Assembly: GCA_031402225.1 (NCBI GenBank)
Contig: JANNSD010000050.1
Coordinates: 62,001-126,000 of the forward strand
Source: JAGGAG01 sp031402225
Lineage (GTDB): Bacteria > Gemmatimonadota > Gemmatimonadetes > Gemmatimonadales > GWC2-71-9
Length of the DNA stretch: 64,000 nucleotides
Direction of reading: 5' to 3'
Under the pieces are notes generated by a model. It was not told the DNA's origin. It saw nothing but the letters and a program-made list of their open reading frames with translations, and searched no databases. The stretch's first letter is position 1; the number at the start of each line of letters is the position of its first letter. The position numbers were made by a program, and so were the translations under genes. Below are positions 51,499 through 59,736 of this stretch, piece by piece.

Positions 51499-52274
51499 GT
51501 CGCCGTTCCGCATCGTCCGCAACATACCCCGCGCCCAGGCCGTTTCCGGTCTGGGCGTTTGCGCGCTACTTCCGAGGGCTGTTCCGGAAGCATTTCACCT
51601 CGGTGCGGTGGGACGCGCTCGAGGACCCCGCGCCGTGGGACCGCACCATCCCCACCCTGTTCGTTGCGAACCACACCAACTGGTGGGACGGGTTCTTCTC
51701 GTTCATCCTCACCCAGGAGCTCGGGCTGACGTGCCACGTGCTCATGGAGGCCATCAACCTCAACCGCTACCCTGCCTTCAAGACCATCGGCACGCTGCCG
51801 GTTCGCCGCGACAGCCTGAAGGGATCCTGGGAGGACCTCGTGTCTGCCGGACACTATCTCCGCCCCGGGGTCGGCATGTGGCTGTACCCGCAGGGCCAGC
51901 GTCGGCCCGCGACGGAGGTGCCGGCGCGCCTCGAGCGTGGCGCCGGGCTGCTGGCGGTGAACCATCACGGCCCGCTGCGCATCTGCCCGGTGGCCTTCCG
52001 CTACCCATTCACGAGCGAGCAGCTGCCGGAGGCACTGGCCCTGGTTGGCCGTCCCTGGCTGCATGCCGGCGGGGGCGATCGCAAGGCACTGACCGAGCGG
52101 ATCGGCGGGGCCCTGCGCGAGACCGTGGCCGCGCTCGATGAGCGGCTCTTGACCGAGACACTGGACGGGTTCCGCATCCTGGTGCCGGGCAAGCCCTCCA
52201 TCAACAAGCGCATGGATCGCGTGCGTCACTCGCTGGGCCTCCTGCGAGGACCCTTTGAGGCCCGCAATGGATAG
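51447..52274 (+). CDS. PlsC-like acyltransferase in the carotenoid cluster
   Basis: 275 aa from GTG 51447, which overlaps crtB by 52 bp; a CTG at 51495 on the crtB stop is the other option. Glycerolphosphate-acyltransferase fold: catalytic NHTNWWD (HX4D) and the later KTIGTLPVRRDS and LYPQGQRRPATEV blocks. Its place inside the crt operon suggests acylation of a carotenoid or carotenoid glycoside, but phospholipid synthesis is not excluded. Confidence 0.8.
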   Translation: MVGALLDHSPAIGALCLSRRSASSATYPAPRPFPVWAFARYFRGLFRKHFTSVRWDALEDPAPWDRTIPTLFVANHTNWWDGFFSFILTQELGLTCHVLMEAINLNRYPAFKTIGTLPVRRDSLKGSWEDLVSAGHYLRPGVGMWLYPQGQRRPATEVPARLERGAGLLAVNHHGPLRICPVAFRYPFTSEQLPEALALVGRPWLHAGGGDRKALTERIGGALRETVAALDERLLTETLDGFRILVPGKPSINKRMDRVRHSLGLLRGPFEARNG

Positions 52275-52716
52275 CTATCAGCTGTGGAAGACACTGCACG
52301 TGACGGCGGCGGTGCTGATCGTCGGCAACGTGACCGTGACCGGCTTCTGGGCCTACTTCCTCTACCGCCAGCGCCGCCAGGTGGGATTCCGTGCGATCGC
52401 GCGCGGCATCATGTGGAGCGACCTGATCTTCACGCTGGTGGGTGGAGTGGGGCTGACCATCAGCGGGATTCTCATGGTGCGGGCCCAGCAGGTACCGATC
52501 CTCGACACGCCATGGCTGTGGCGTGGTGTCGTCATGCTCGGGATCAGCACGCTCGTGTGGCTCGTGGCCCTGCTGCCCGATCAGTTGCGGATGGAGCGCC
52601 TCGATCAGTCGGACGACCGTGGCATGCGCCGGCTCTTCATCCGCTGGAGCGTTCTCGGATGGGCATCCACGGTCCTGCTGTACATCGGCCTGTGGTCGAT
52701 GGTCATGAAGCGGTAG
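52267..52716 (+). CDS. DUF2269-like integral membrane protein
   Basis: 149 aa with four hydrophobic segments (LWKTLHVTAAVLIVGNVTVTGFW; SDLIFTLVGGVGLTISGIL; WRGVVMLGISTLVWLVALL; GWASTVLLYIGLWSMVM). This layout and the N-terminal LHVTAAVLIVGN are those of the DUF2269 family. ATG 52267 overlaps the acyltransferase stop by 8 bp, so it is the last member of the light-regulated unit. Function unknown. Confidence 0.75.
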   Translation: MDSYQLWKTLHVTAAVLIVGNVTVTGFWAYFLYRQRRQVGFRAIARGIMWSDLIFTLVGGVGLTISGILMVRAQQVPILDTPWLWRGVVMLGISTLVWLVALLPDQLRMERLDQSDDRGMRRLFIRWSVLGWASTVLLYIGLWSMVMKR

Positions 52717-53231
52717 CCAGCGGGCCCGGTGGCCACGCCGGTGATCCGCGTGCGGGGATCGGCGTCGTCGGCGTCATCGGGGTTGTCGGCCGACGTCGCA
52801 TTCCAGATATCAACCATCAGGTGCCAGCCGTCGTCGCCCCGCGCAAAGCACATCACGTACTTGCCCGAATCGGCCGCCGCCTCGTCCGTCGCCGCCACAT
52901 GGTATGTCCCCACCACGTAGCCGTCCCCGTCGCGCGCCACCACACGCACCGTGTCCAGCGTGAGGCCGCGCTCCAGGCCGTCCCGCCAGAACTCCAGGAT
53001 GGAATCCCGGCCGGCCACGATCCCTCCGTCCGGCGGCAGCAGCAGCGCCTCCTCACCGTAGAGCGCGGCGAGTCCGCGCGCGTCGCCCTGGTTCGAGGCC
53101 TCCTCGTACACCTTCACCAGTTCGGCCAGTTCGCGCCGCGCGTTCGCACCGCCGTGCCCGCCCGCTCGCTGGGTGCAGGCGGTGACCGCGGCGGTCGTGA
53201 AAAGCACCATCGCCACGCGTAAGGCTGTCAT
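52605..53231 (-). CDS. SnoaL/DUF4440-like lipoprotein
   Basis: 208 aa. Lipobox VTAC in MTALRVAMVLFTTAAVTAC. The NTF2-like fold is visible in LAELVKVYEEASNQGDARGLAALYGEEALLLPPDGGIVAGRDSILEFWRDGL and the final strand GWHLMVDIWN. The last ~70 residues are low-complexity and run antisense to the DUF2269-like gene; they may only be readthrough of an open frame. Small-molecule binding is typical of the fold, with no defined activity here. Confidence 0.7.
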   Translation of the reverse strand: MTALRVAMVLFTTAAVTACTQRAGGHGGANARRELAELVKVYEEASNQGDARGLAALYGEEALLLPPDGGIVAGRDSILEFWRDGLERGLTLDTVRVVARDGDGYVVGTYHVAATDEAAADSGKYVMCFARGDDGWHLMVDIWNATSADNPDDADDADPRTRITGVATGPAGYRFMTIDHRPMYSRTVDAHPRTLQRMKSRRMPRSSD

Positions 53232-53300
53232 TCTGGCTGCTCTCTGGGTAGCTTCATGGCGTCAGGAGTGGCAGGGCCATTGGGGCGCTGCCCGAAAGAA

Positions 53301-53726
53301 ATGCACGAACAACCAGTAGCTTCAAAGGATTCCGTGGCTCGTCGTCCTCGCCGGCGCTCATCTGCCGGGACTGCCCCCGTGTTTCACCGCTCCGCCGGGC
53401 GCAGCATGCAATCGCATCGTGAGTGGCTTCTCTTCCAGCATGGTTCGGTGTGCGCCTATTGCGGCATCGAAACCCCGCCCGAACTCATTACCCTCGATCA
53501 TGTGCGGCCCCGCCGCGGTCAGACGGCCTACGACCGTCCGGACAATCTGGTTCTCGCCTGCCGCGAGTGCAACGCGGCGAAGGCCGATACGCCATTCATG
53601 GCGTTCCTCCTGGCCAGGCGAAGCCGCGGCGTGTTCCTGCTGCACTATGGCGATCACCTCTCCGAGCCGCTCAAGGACATTGCTCGTCAGGCTTCCGAGC
53701 GGCCGATCCTGGAGAAGGACCGCTAG
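53301..53726 (+). CDS. HNH endonuclease-family protein
   Basis: 141 aa (starts at 53256 or 53406 are possible). Compact HNH domain with zinc-knuckle cysteines: CAYCG...LDHVRPRRGQ...DRPDNLVLACRECNAAK. The first ~35 residues are basic and look disordered. Such stand-alone chromosomal HNH proteins are common and of unproven substrate. Flanked by a terminator; not obviously in an operon. Confidence 0.85.
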   Translation: MHEQPVASKDSVARRPRRRSSAGTAPVFHRSAGRSMQSHREWLLFQHGSVCAYCGIETPPELITLDHVRPRRGQTAYDRPDNLVLACRECNAAKADTPFMAFLLARRSRGVFLLHYGDHLSEPLKDIARQASERPILEKDR

Positions 53727-53759
53727 GGCCGGGCGCAGCGCCGGGCCACTGAAAAATGC

Positions 53760-53787
53760 AAAGGGCGATCCCTCGGGATCGCCCTTT
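53760..53787 (-). terminator. Intrinsic terminator of odhA
   Basis: Perfect 13-bp stem AAAGGGCGATCCC/GGGATCGCCCTTT, 18 bp past the odhA stop, followed on the minus strand by GCATTTTTC. It could also stop plus-strand transcription from the HNH gene. Confidence 0.8.
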
Positions 53788-53805
53788 GGTCGTGAGGGAA
53801 GTGCG

Positions 53806-56800
53806 CTAAGCCTTCCGCGGCGCCAGGGCCTCGGTGGCAATCCGGTTCTGCTCCAGCGCGTGCGCCGCGGGATATCCCTCGGCGGGGCTCGCCCGGTCGG
53901 GACGCCCGACATAGGCCAGTTCGGCGCCGGCCGGCAGCACCTCGCGCAACTTCGGCTCCAGGTAGGTCCACGCGCCCATGTTCCGCGGCTCTTCCTGGGC
54001 CCACACAAGGTCCCTGATGCCCGGGTACCGCGACAGCGTCTCCCGGAGCTCGGCCCACGGGAAGGAGTAGAGCTGCTCCACCCGCACCAGCGCGATGGAT
54101 GCGGCGGGCTGCTTTGCTGCCTCAGCCAGGATGTCGTAGTAGACCTTCCCGGAGCACAGCACGACGCGGGTCACCTGGTCGCGCCGGCCCTCGGTCGATG
54201 GATCGTCCATGACCGGCTGCCAGCGCCCTTCGGCGAGCTCCGCCAGCGTCGACGTGGCCTGCGGGTGCCGCAGCAGGCTCTTCGGCGTCATGATGACGAG
54301 CGGCCGCTGCCGGCCCCGCTTTGCCTGGCGCCGCAGCAAGTGAAAGTACTGCGCCGGAGTTGTCGCATTGGCAACGCGGATGTTGCCCTCGGCGCACGCC
54401 TGCAGAAAGCGCTCGAGCCGCGCGCTCGAATGCTCCGGGCCCTGGCCCTCGTACCCGTGCGGCAGTAGCAGGGTGAGCCGCGTGGTGAGCCCCCACTTCG
54501 ACAGGCCCGACGACAGGAACTGGTCGATGACTACCTGCGCCCCATTGATGAAGTCGCCGAACTGGGCTTCCCAGAGCACGAGCGCGTCGGGCGCGGCGGC
54601 GCTGTAGCCGTACTCGAAGCCGAGCGTCGCCAGTTCCGACAGCGGACTGTTGTGCAGCTCGAACGGCGCCATCGAGCCCGGCAGCTTCTGCAGCGGGCAC
54701 CACGTGGCGCCGGTATTCACGTCGTGCAGCACGAGCTGCCGCTGGCTGAAGGTGCCTCGCTCCACGTCCTGCCCCGTGAAGCGCAACGGCACCCCTTCGG
54801 TCAGCAGGCTCGCGAGCGCGAGCGCCTCGGCGTGGGCCCAGTCGATGCGCCCATCAGGATCCAGTGCGGGCCGGCGACGCTCGAGCTGTTTCGCCAGCTT
54901 CGGGTTCACACTGAAATCCGCGGGATACGAGAGCAACTGATCGTTCAGGGCTCGCAACAGCTCGGCAGCAACGCGCGTGTCCACCTCCTGGCCTGCCACC
55001 ACTTGCTTCCGCGTTTCCGGTGTGGTGGTCTTCCCCGTACTCGCCTTGAACACCTGCTGGATCTCGACGAGGCGCTGGTACGCCGCCGTCGCCATGGCAT
55101 CGGCCTCGTCGCTCGTGAGCACACCCTCGGCCACCAGCTGGCCGGCGTACTTCTCACGCACCGTTGGCAGCCCCTTGATGCGATTGTACATGAGCGGCTG
55201 TGTGTAGGTGGGCTCGTCGCTCTCGTTGTGCCCGTGACGGCGATAGCCCAGCAGGTCGATGAGCACATCGCGCTGGAACTTCTGCCGGTACGCCATCGCC
55301 AGCCGAATCGCGCTCAGGCAGTTCTCCGGGTCGTCCGCATTGACGTGAATGATCGGCACGTCAAATCCCTTCGCCAGGTCGGAGGCATACCGCGTGGAAC
55401 GCGCGTCGACACTGTCGGTGGTGAAGCCGATCTGGTTGTTCGTGATGAGGTGAATCGTGCCGCCCGTCGCGTACCCGGCCAGCGCGCCGAGATTGAGCGT
55501 CTCGGCCACCACACCCTGGCCGGCAAAGGCTGCATCGCCGTGAATGACCACTGGCAGCGCGGCCGAGGGGTCATGATGCGCATCGCGTCCGCGGCGCTGG
55601 GTCTGCTCGGCGCGCGCACGCCCGTCGACCACCGGGCCGACAAACTCGAGGTGGCTCGGGTTCGGGACCAGGTTGACCGTGATCGCGCGACCGCTCGGCG
55701 TGAGGTACGCGCCCTCGGCGCCGTGATGGTACTTCACGTCACCGGTGCCGCCTTCCGGCGTGAGCAGGCCGGCCTCGACATGGCGGCCGCCCTCGAACTC
55801 GGCAAAAATCGTGTCGTAGGGGCGACCCACCGTATGCGCCAGCACGCTGAGGCGGCCGCGGTGGGCCATCCCGATCACTACCTGGCGCGACCCCTGCTCG
55901 TCGGCGGCTATCTCGATGATGGCATCGAGCATCGGCACCAGCATGTCGACGCCCTCGATGGAGAACCGCTTCTGGCCGAGATACGCCTTGTGCAGGAAAC
56001 GCTCGAGCGCCTCCACCTGGATCAGCCGCTCCAGGAGGCGCTTCCGCCGTTCGACCGGCAGCGCCGCCGACACCGCGCCGGACTCGATTTGCTCCCGGAG
56101 CCACACCCGCTCTCCGTGACTCGCGATGTGCTCCACCTGGTAGGCGAGTGTGCCGCAGTAGGTTTCCTGCAGGTGTGGGTACGCGTCCAGCAGCGTCTCG
56201 CCGGGCACGGCCACCCGAAGCACCGACGCCGGGATCTGCGCCATCACATCGGGCGTCAGGCCCAGCGGAACCGGATCCAGCGCCGGGTCACCAATCGGCT
56301 CGCTGCCCAGCGGGTCGAGATGGGCGGCGAGATGGCCGTGCGTGCGGAACGCCTTCACCAGGGCCATTCCGGCGGCCACGTTGAAGAGCGCGGACGTCGC
56401 GATCGGTGCCGCACCGGCGACCGGCGCCGCAACGGCTGCGACGCCTGGTGTCCGCTCGGATCGTGCCTCTGCCATCGCGACGCCGAGTGCGGCAGAGACC
56501 TCCGAGTAGAACGCGTCCTCACCCTGCAGCAGCGCGTCAACCGTTCCGAGAAAGGCACCCGACTCGGCGCCCTGGATGATGCGGTGATCGTAGGTGCTGC
56601 TGACGGTCATCACCTTCGAGATGCCCAGCTCGGCGACGCGTGACGCGGTCACCGTGGCGAATTCGGGAGGAAAGGCAATCGAGCCGACCGCGATGATGCT
56701 GCCCTGGCCCACCATCAAGCGCGGGACCGACGCTCGGGTGCCGAGGCCGCCCGGATTGGTCAGCGACATGGTGGCGCCGGCGAAATCGTCGGGCATCAGC

Positions 56801-57447
56801 TTGTTGCCCCGCGCCTTGTCGACCAGACCCTCGTACGCACGAAGAAACCCCGCGAAGTCCATCGCGTCGGCGCCCTTGATGACCGGCACTACCAGGCCGC
56901 GACTGCCGTCCTTGCGCGAGACGTCCACCGCGAGGCCCAGGTGGATGCCCGACGGGGTGACCCGCACCGGCTTGCCGTCCTGCTCGGCGTAGGCGTGCCC
57001 CATGACGGGATGCTGCTTCGTGGCGCGAACGATGGCCCACGCAATCAGGTGCGTGAAGGAAATCTTCTCGCTGCGGGCCGCCTGCTTCAGCGCATCGTTG
57101 AGCGCCTTGCGCGCGCCCTCCAGGCGGGCCACCGGGAGCTCACGGAACGTGGTCGCCGTGGGGACCGTCAGGCTCTCGGTCATGTTCTGCACCAGCCGCG
57201 CAGCCGGACCCTTGATGGGAACCGCCGAGACCGCCGAGATCGCCGAAACGGCCGGGGTCGCCGCGGGCTCCGCCGCTTCCGCGCTCACCGGCCTTGCGGT
57301 TCCGTTCAAGGACGGGGCCTCGCCGACGACACCGCTCTCGAACAACTGGCGCCACTCCGTGTCGACCGACCCGGGGTCGCGAAGGAACTCCTCGTACATC
57401 ACCTGGGCGAAGCCGGCGTTGGCCGTCTCGAACACATTCGGATCCAC
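53806..57447 (-). CDS. odhA: Multifunctional 2-oxoglutarate dehydrogenase E1/succinyltransferase fusion
   Basis: 1213 aa. The N-terminal segment MDPNVFETANAGFAQVMYEEFLRDPGSV is the E1 signature; a short Ala/Ser/Ile-rich linker follows. Then comes an E2 succinyltransferase domain (about 90-320, ending TVSSTYDHRIIQGAESGAFL) without lipoyl domain, then the large thiamine-dependent E1o (GMAHRGRLSVLAHTVGRPYD; HGDAAFAGQGVV; NNQIGFTT; YRRHGHNESDEP). This is the actinobacterial OdhA/Kgd architecture, which needs a separate lipoyl-bearing E2p. It runs the TCA step from 2-oxoglutarate to succinyl-CoA. 32 bp downstream of glpD. Confidence 0.95.
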   Translation of the reverse strand: MDPNVFETANAGFAQVMYEEFLRDPGSVDTEWRQLFESGVVGEAPSLNGTARPVSAEAAEPAATPAVSAISAVSAVPIKGPAARLVQNMTESLTVPTATTFRELPVARLEGARKALNDALKQAARSEKISFTHLIAWAIVRATKQHPVMGHAYAEQDGKPVRVTPSGIHLGLAVDVSRKDGSRGLVVPVIKGADAMDFAGFLRAYEGLVDKARGNKLMPDDFAGATMSLTNPGGLGTRASVPRLMVGQGSIIAVGSIAFPPEFATVTASRVAELGISKVMTVSSTYDHRIIQGAESGAFLGTVDALLQGEDAFYSEVSAALGVAMAEARSERTPGVAAVAAPVAGAAPIATSALFNVAAGMALVKAFRTHGHLAAHLDPLGSEPIGDPALDPVPLGLTPDVMAQIPASVLRVAVPGETLLDAYPHLQETYCGTLAYQVEHIASHGERVWLREQIESGAVSAALPVERRKRLLERLIQVEALERFLHKAYLGQKRFSIEGVDMLVPMLDAIIEIAADEQGSRQVVIGMAHRGRLSVLAHTVGRPYDTIFAEFEGGRHVEAGLLTPEGGTGDVKYHHGAEGAYLTPSGRAITVNLVPNPSHLEFVGPVVDGRARAEQTQRRGRDAHHDPSAALPVVIHGDAAFAGQGVVAETLNLGALAGYATGGTIHLITNNQIGFTTDSVDARSTRYASDLAKGFDVPIIHVNADDPENCLSAIRLAMAYRQKFQRDVLIDLLGYRRHGHNESDEPTYTQPLMYNRIKGLPTVREKYAGQLVAEGVLTSDEADAMATAAYQRLVEIQQVFKASTGKTTTPETRKQVVAGQEVDTRVAAELLRALNDQLLSYPADFSVNPKLAKQLERRRPALDPDGRIDWAHAEALALASLLTEGVPLRFTGQDVERGTFSQRQLVLHDVNTGATWCPLQKLPGSMAPFELHNSPLSELATLGFEYGYSAAAPDALVLWEAQFGDFINGAQVVIDQFLSSGLSKWGLTTRLTLLLPHGYEGQGPEHSSARLERFLQACAEGNIRVANATTPAQYFHLLRRQAKRGRQRPLVIMTPKSLLRHPQATSTLAELAEGRWQPVMDDPSTEGRRDQVTRVVLCSGKVYYDILAEAAKQPAASIALVRVEQLYSFPWAELRETLSRYPGIRDLVWAQEEPRNMGAWTYLEPKLREVLPAGAELAYVGRPDRASPAEGYPAAHALEQNRIATEALAPRKA

Positions 57448-57479
57448 GGACTACTCTCCCGGTCTCATCGATACCCCGG

Positions 57480-59162
57480 CTAGGACTGCCGGGAAGGCAA
57501 ACCGCCGAAAGTTAGCGGAAGTTCGGGTACGGCGGTGGGGGGGAGGGTCCGGCCGGTCAGGGCCCGGTACGCCGCCACCTCCCGCTGCTGCTCGCCCGGG
57601 GTCCAGCGAAGCTCCCGCCCGAGCAGCTCGGCGGTCCTCGCTGCTGCTGCCGCACCCTGGTCCCGGGTTTCGTAAAACAGGTGCATCCGCCGCATCAGGA
57701 CATCGGCGACCGACCGCGCGAACTCCTTCCGGGCGGCATGAAGCACCTCGGCGGCCACCGCGGGATGGTCGGGTTGCAGCCGGTCCGCGAGCCCGGGCTC
57801 GCTGCGCATGAGATTGAAAATGCCGGCCGCCTCCGTGCCGTAGTGCCGGAGCAGGTGCTCGACGGTGGCGACATCGATGCCCGAATCGAGCCCCTGCGTT
57901 CGAATACTGCCGAGACCGGCGGACTCACCGCCCGGCAGGGGTTCACGGTCGGTGCCCGCGTCAGGTGGCCAGGTGCCCATGGCTTCGGCATTGAGCCGCT
58001 TCACCACATGATCGACCACCTGTGCCGCCATCAGCCGGTACGTGGTCAGCTTGCCACCAGCCACGGTCACCATGCCGCCGGGCCCATCGATGACGATGTG
58101 CTCCCGTGACACCGCCCCGGCGCCGAGGGCGCCATCCTCGATCAGCGGACGCAGGCCGGCCCAGGTGGCCACGACGTCCTCTTCGCTCAGGTGCGCATTG
58201 GGGAAGCGGCTGTTCGCCGAGCGGAGGAGGTATCGTACATCTTCGGATGAGGCGCGGACCTCATCGGGCGACTCGGCGGTGTCGGTATCGGTGGTGCCAA
58301 TGTAGGACCACTCGCCCCAGGGCAGGATGAACATGATCCTGCCGTCGAGTGGGCTGGCAAAGGTGATCGCCTCGTGATTGCCGAGTCGCTCGCGCGACAC
58401 CACGGCATGGGTACCCTTGGTCAGGCGCAGCAGGCGCGGCGCCCTGGGATCCTCGAGCCGGCGGATCTGGTCTCCCCACGGGCCGGTGGCGTTGACCACC
58501 ATGGACGCCCGCAGGGTGGCTTCGCGGCCGGTGCGGACGTCACGCACCACCGCGCCCGTGATGCGGTCGTGGTCCCGGGTCAGCCCCGTGACCGTCGTGT
58601 ACGTGAGAATGGTGGCACCGTGCTCATGCGCCGAGCGCGCGGTGGCCACCACCAGGCGGGCGTCATCGCACTGGGCATCGAAGTAGCGTGCCCCTCCCTG
58701 GAGCCCGGCGGCGCGGAGCCCGGGTTCCCGCGAGAGCAGCGCGCGCTTGCCCAGCATCTTGTGAGGGCTCACATTGCGGAAGAGCGACAGCAGGTCGTAG
58801 GCCCACATGGCGGCCGCCAGCTGCCATCGGCGGATCCGGTCGCCCTCGTGCACCGGGAAGACAAACGGCAGCGGCCACACGAGGTGCGGGGCGATGCGCC
58901 GGAGCACGGCGCGTTCGCGCAGGGACTCGAAGACGAGGTGCATCTCGCCGTGTTCGAGGTAGCGAAGTCCGCCGTGGATGAGGCGGCTGGAACGACTGCT
59001 GGTCCCGAAGGCCAGGTCGTTCTGCTCAACCAGCACCGTGCGCATGCCCCGCATCGCGGCGTCACGCGCAACACCGGCACCGACAATGCCACCACCGATG
59101 ACGAGGAGATCCACGGCGCGACTCGCTGTTTCCTTCAGTGACGCAGGCCGGTCTGATTCCAC
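57480..59162 (-). CDS. glpD: Aerobic glycerol-3-phosphate dehydrogenase
   Basis: 560 aa from GTG 59162, which has a strong GGAGGAGG site just upstream; the frame is open further but without likely coding sense. FAD-binding DLLVIGGGIVGAGVARDAAMRG, then SSRSSRLIHGGLRYLEHGEMHLV, ATGPWGDQI, GGKLTTYR and the C-terminal GlpD helical domain. A membrane-associated flavoprotein feeding electrons from glycerol-3-phosphate to quinone. Probably co-transcribed with odhA. Confidence 0.93.
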   Translation of the reverse strand: MESDRPASLKETASRAVDLLVIGGGIVGAGVARDAAMRGMRTVLVEQNDLAFGTSSRSSRLIHGGLRYLEHGEMHLVFESLRERAVLRRIAPHLVWPLPFVFPVHEGDRIRRWQLAAAMWAYDLLSLFRNVSPHKMLGKRALLSREPGLRAAGLQGGARYFDAQCDDARLVVATARSAHEHGATILTYTTVTGLTRDHDRITGAVVRDVRTGREATLRASMVVNATGPWGDQIRRLEDPRAPRLLRLTKGTHAVVSRERLGNHEAITFASPLDGRIMFILPWGEWSYIGTTDTDTAESPDEVRASSEDVRYLLRSANSRFPNAHLSEEDVVATWAGLRPLIEDGALGAGAVSREHIVIDGPGGMVTVAGGKLTTYRLMAAQVVDHVVKRLNAEAMGTWPPDAGTDREPLPGGESAGLGSIRTQGLDSGIDVATVEHLLRHYGTEAAGIFNLMRSEPGLADRLQPDHPAVAAEVLHAARKEFARSVADVLMRRMHLFYETRDQGAAAAARTAELLGRELRWTPGEQQREVAAYRALTGRTLPPTAVPELPLTFGGLPSRQS

Positions 59163-59189
59163 GTGCCTCCTCCCCCTCCTCTCCCGCTG

Positions 59190-59711
59190 ATGCGGCCCAG
59201 CACCTGGTTTGCCTGGCAGGCCGACCGGATCGTGCCCGGCAGCCGTGTCCTCGACCTCGCCTGCGGCACCGGTCGCCACGCGATCGCAGCGGCGGAGCGC
59301 GGCGCAGTCGTCGTTGCCGTCGATCGAGATGCCGACGCCCTCACTGCCGCGCGCAAAGCCGCGGTCAATGCTGGCGTCCGGGTCGACTGGCAGCAAGCCG
59401 ACTTGGAGGACGTCTGGCCCGACTGGGGGGTCTTTGACGCCGTCCTGGTGTTCAACTATCTCGACCGCCCGCGCTTCTCCCGTGCCCGCGATGCGGTGCG
59501 TCCAGGCGGGCTGCTCATTGCGGAGTGCTTCCTGGCCGCCCAGCGCGAACAGGGCTGGGGTCCCACCACCGATGCGCACCTGCTGCTTCCCGGCGAACTT
59601 GCCCGCCTGGTCGCTCCGTTCGCGATTTTGCACGGGCGCGAGGTGGCCGAGCCGGTCGATACCGAGCGCTGGCGCCACGTCGCCAGCGTATGCGCACACA
59701 ACCAGAGTTGA
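59190..59711 (+). CDS. Class I SAM-dependent methyltransferase
   Basis: 173 aa from ATG 59190 (a GTG at 59163 abuts the glpD start). Motif I VLDLACGTGRHA, acidic loop VVAVDRD, motif II ADLEDVW and post-motif VRPGGLLIAECF. The size and the AWQADRIVPGSRVLDLACG opening resemble the TehB-like group, but the substrate is unknown. It stands 25 bp before fadI. Confidence 0.8.
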   Translation: MRPSTWFAWQADRIVPGSRVLDLACGTGRHAIAAAERGAVVVAVDRDADALTAARKAAVNAGVRVDWQQADLEDVWPDWGVFDAVLVFNYLDRPRFSRARDAVRPGGLLIAECFLAAQREQGWGPTTDAHLLLPGELARLVAPFAILHGREVAEPVDTERWRHVASVCAHNQS

Positions 59712-59736
59712 CGAAGTCTAACGGGGCCCCATCCGC

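Noticed and set aside
54652..56643. 663-aa open frame on the plus strand
   Set aside because: Antisense shadow of odhA; no recognisable domain and biased composition.
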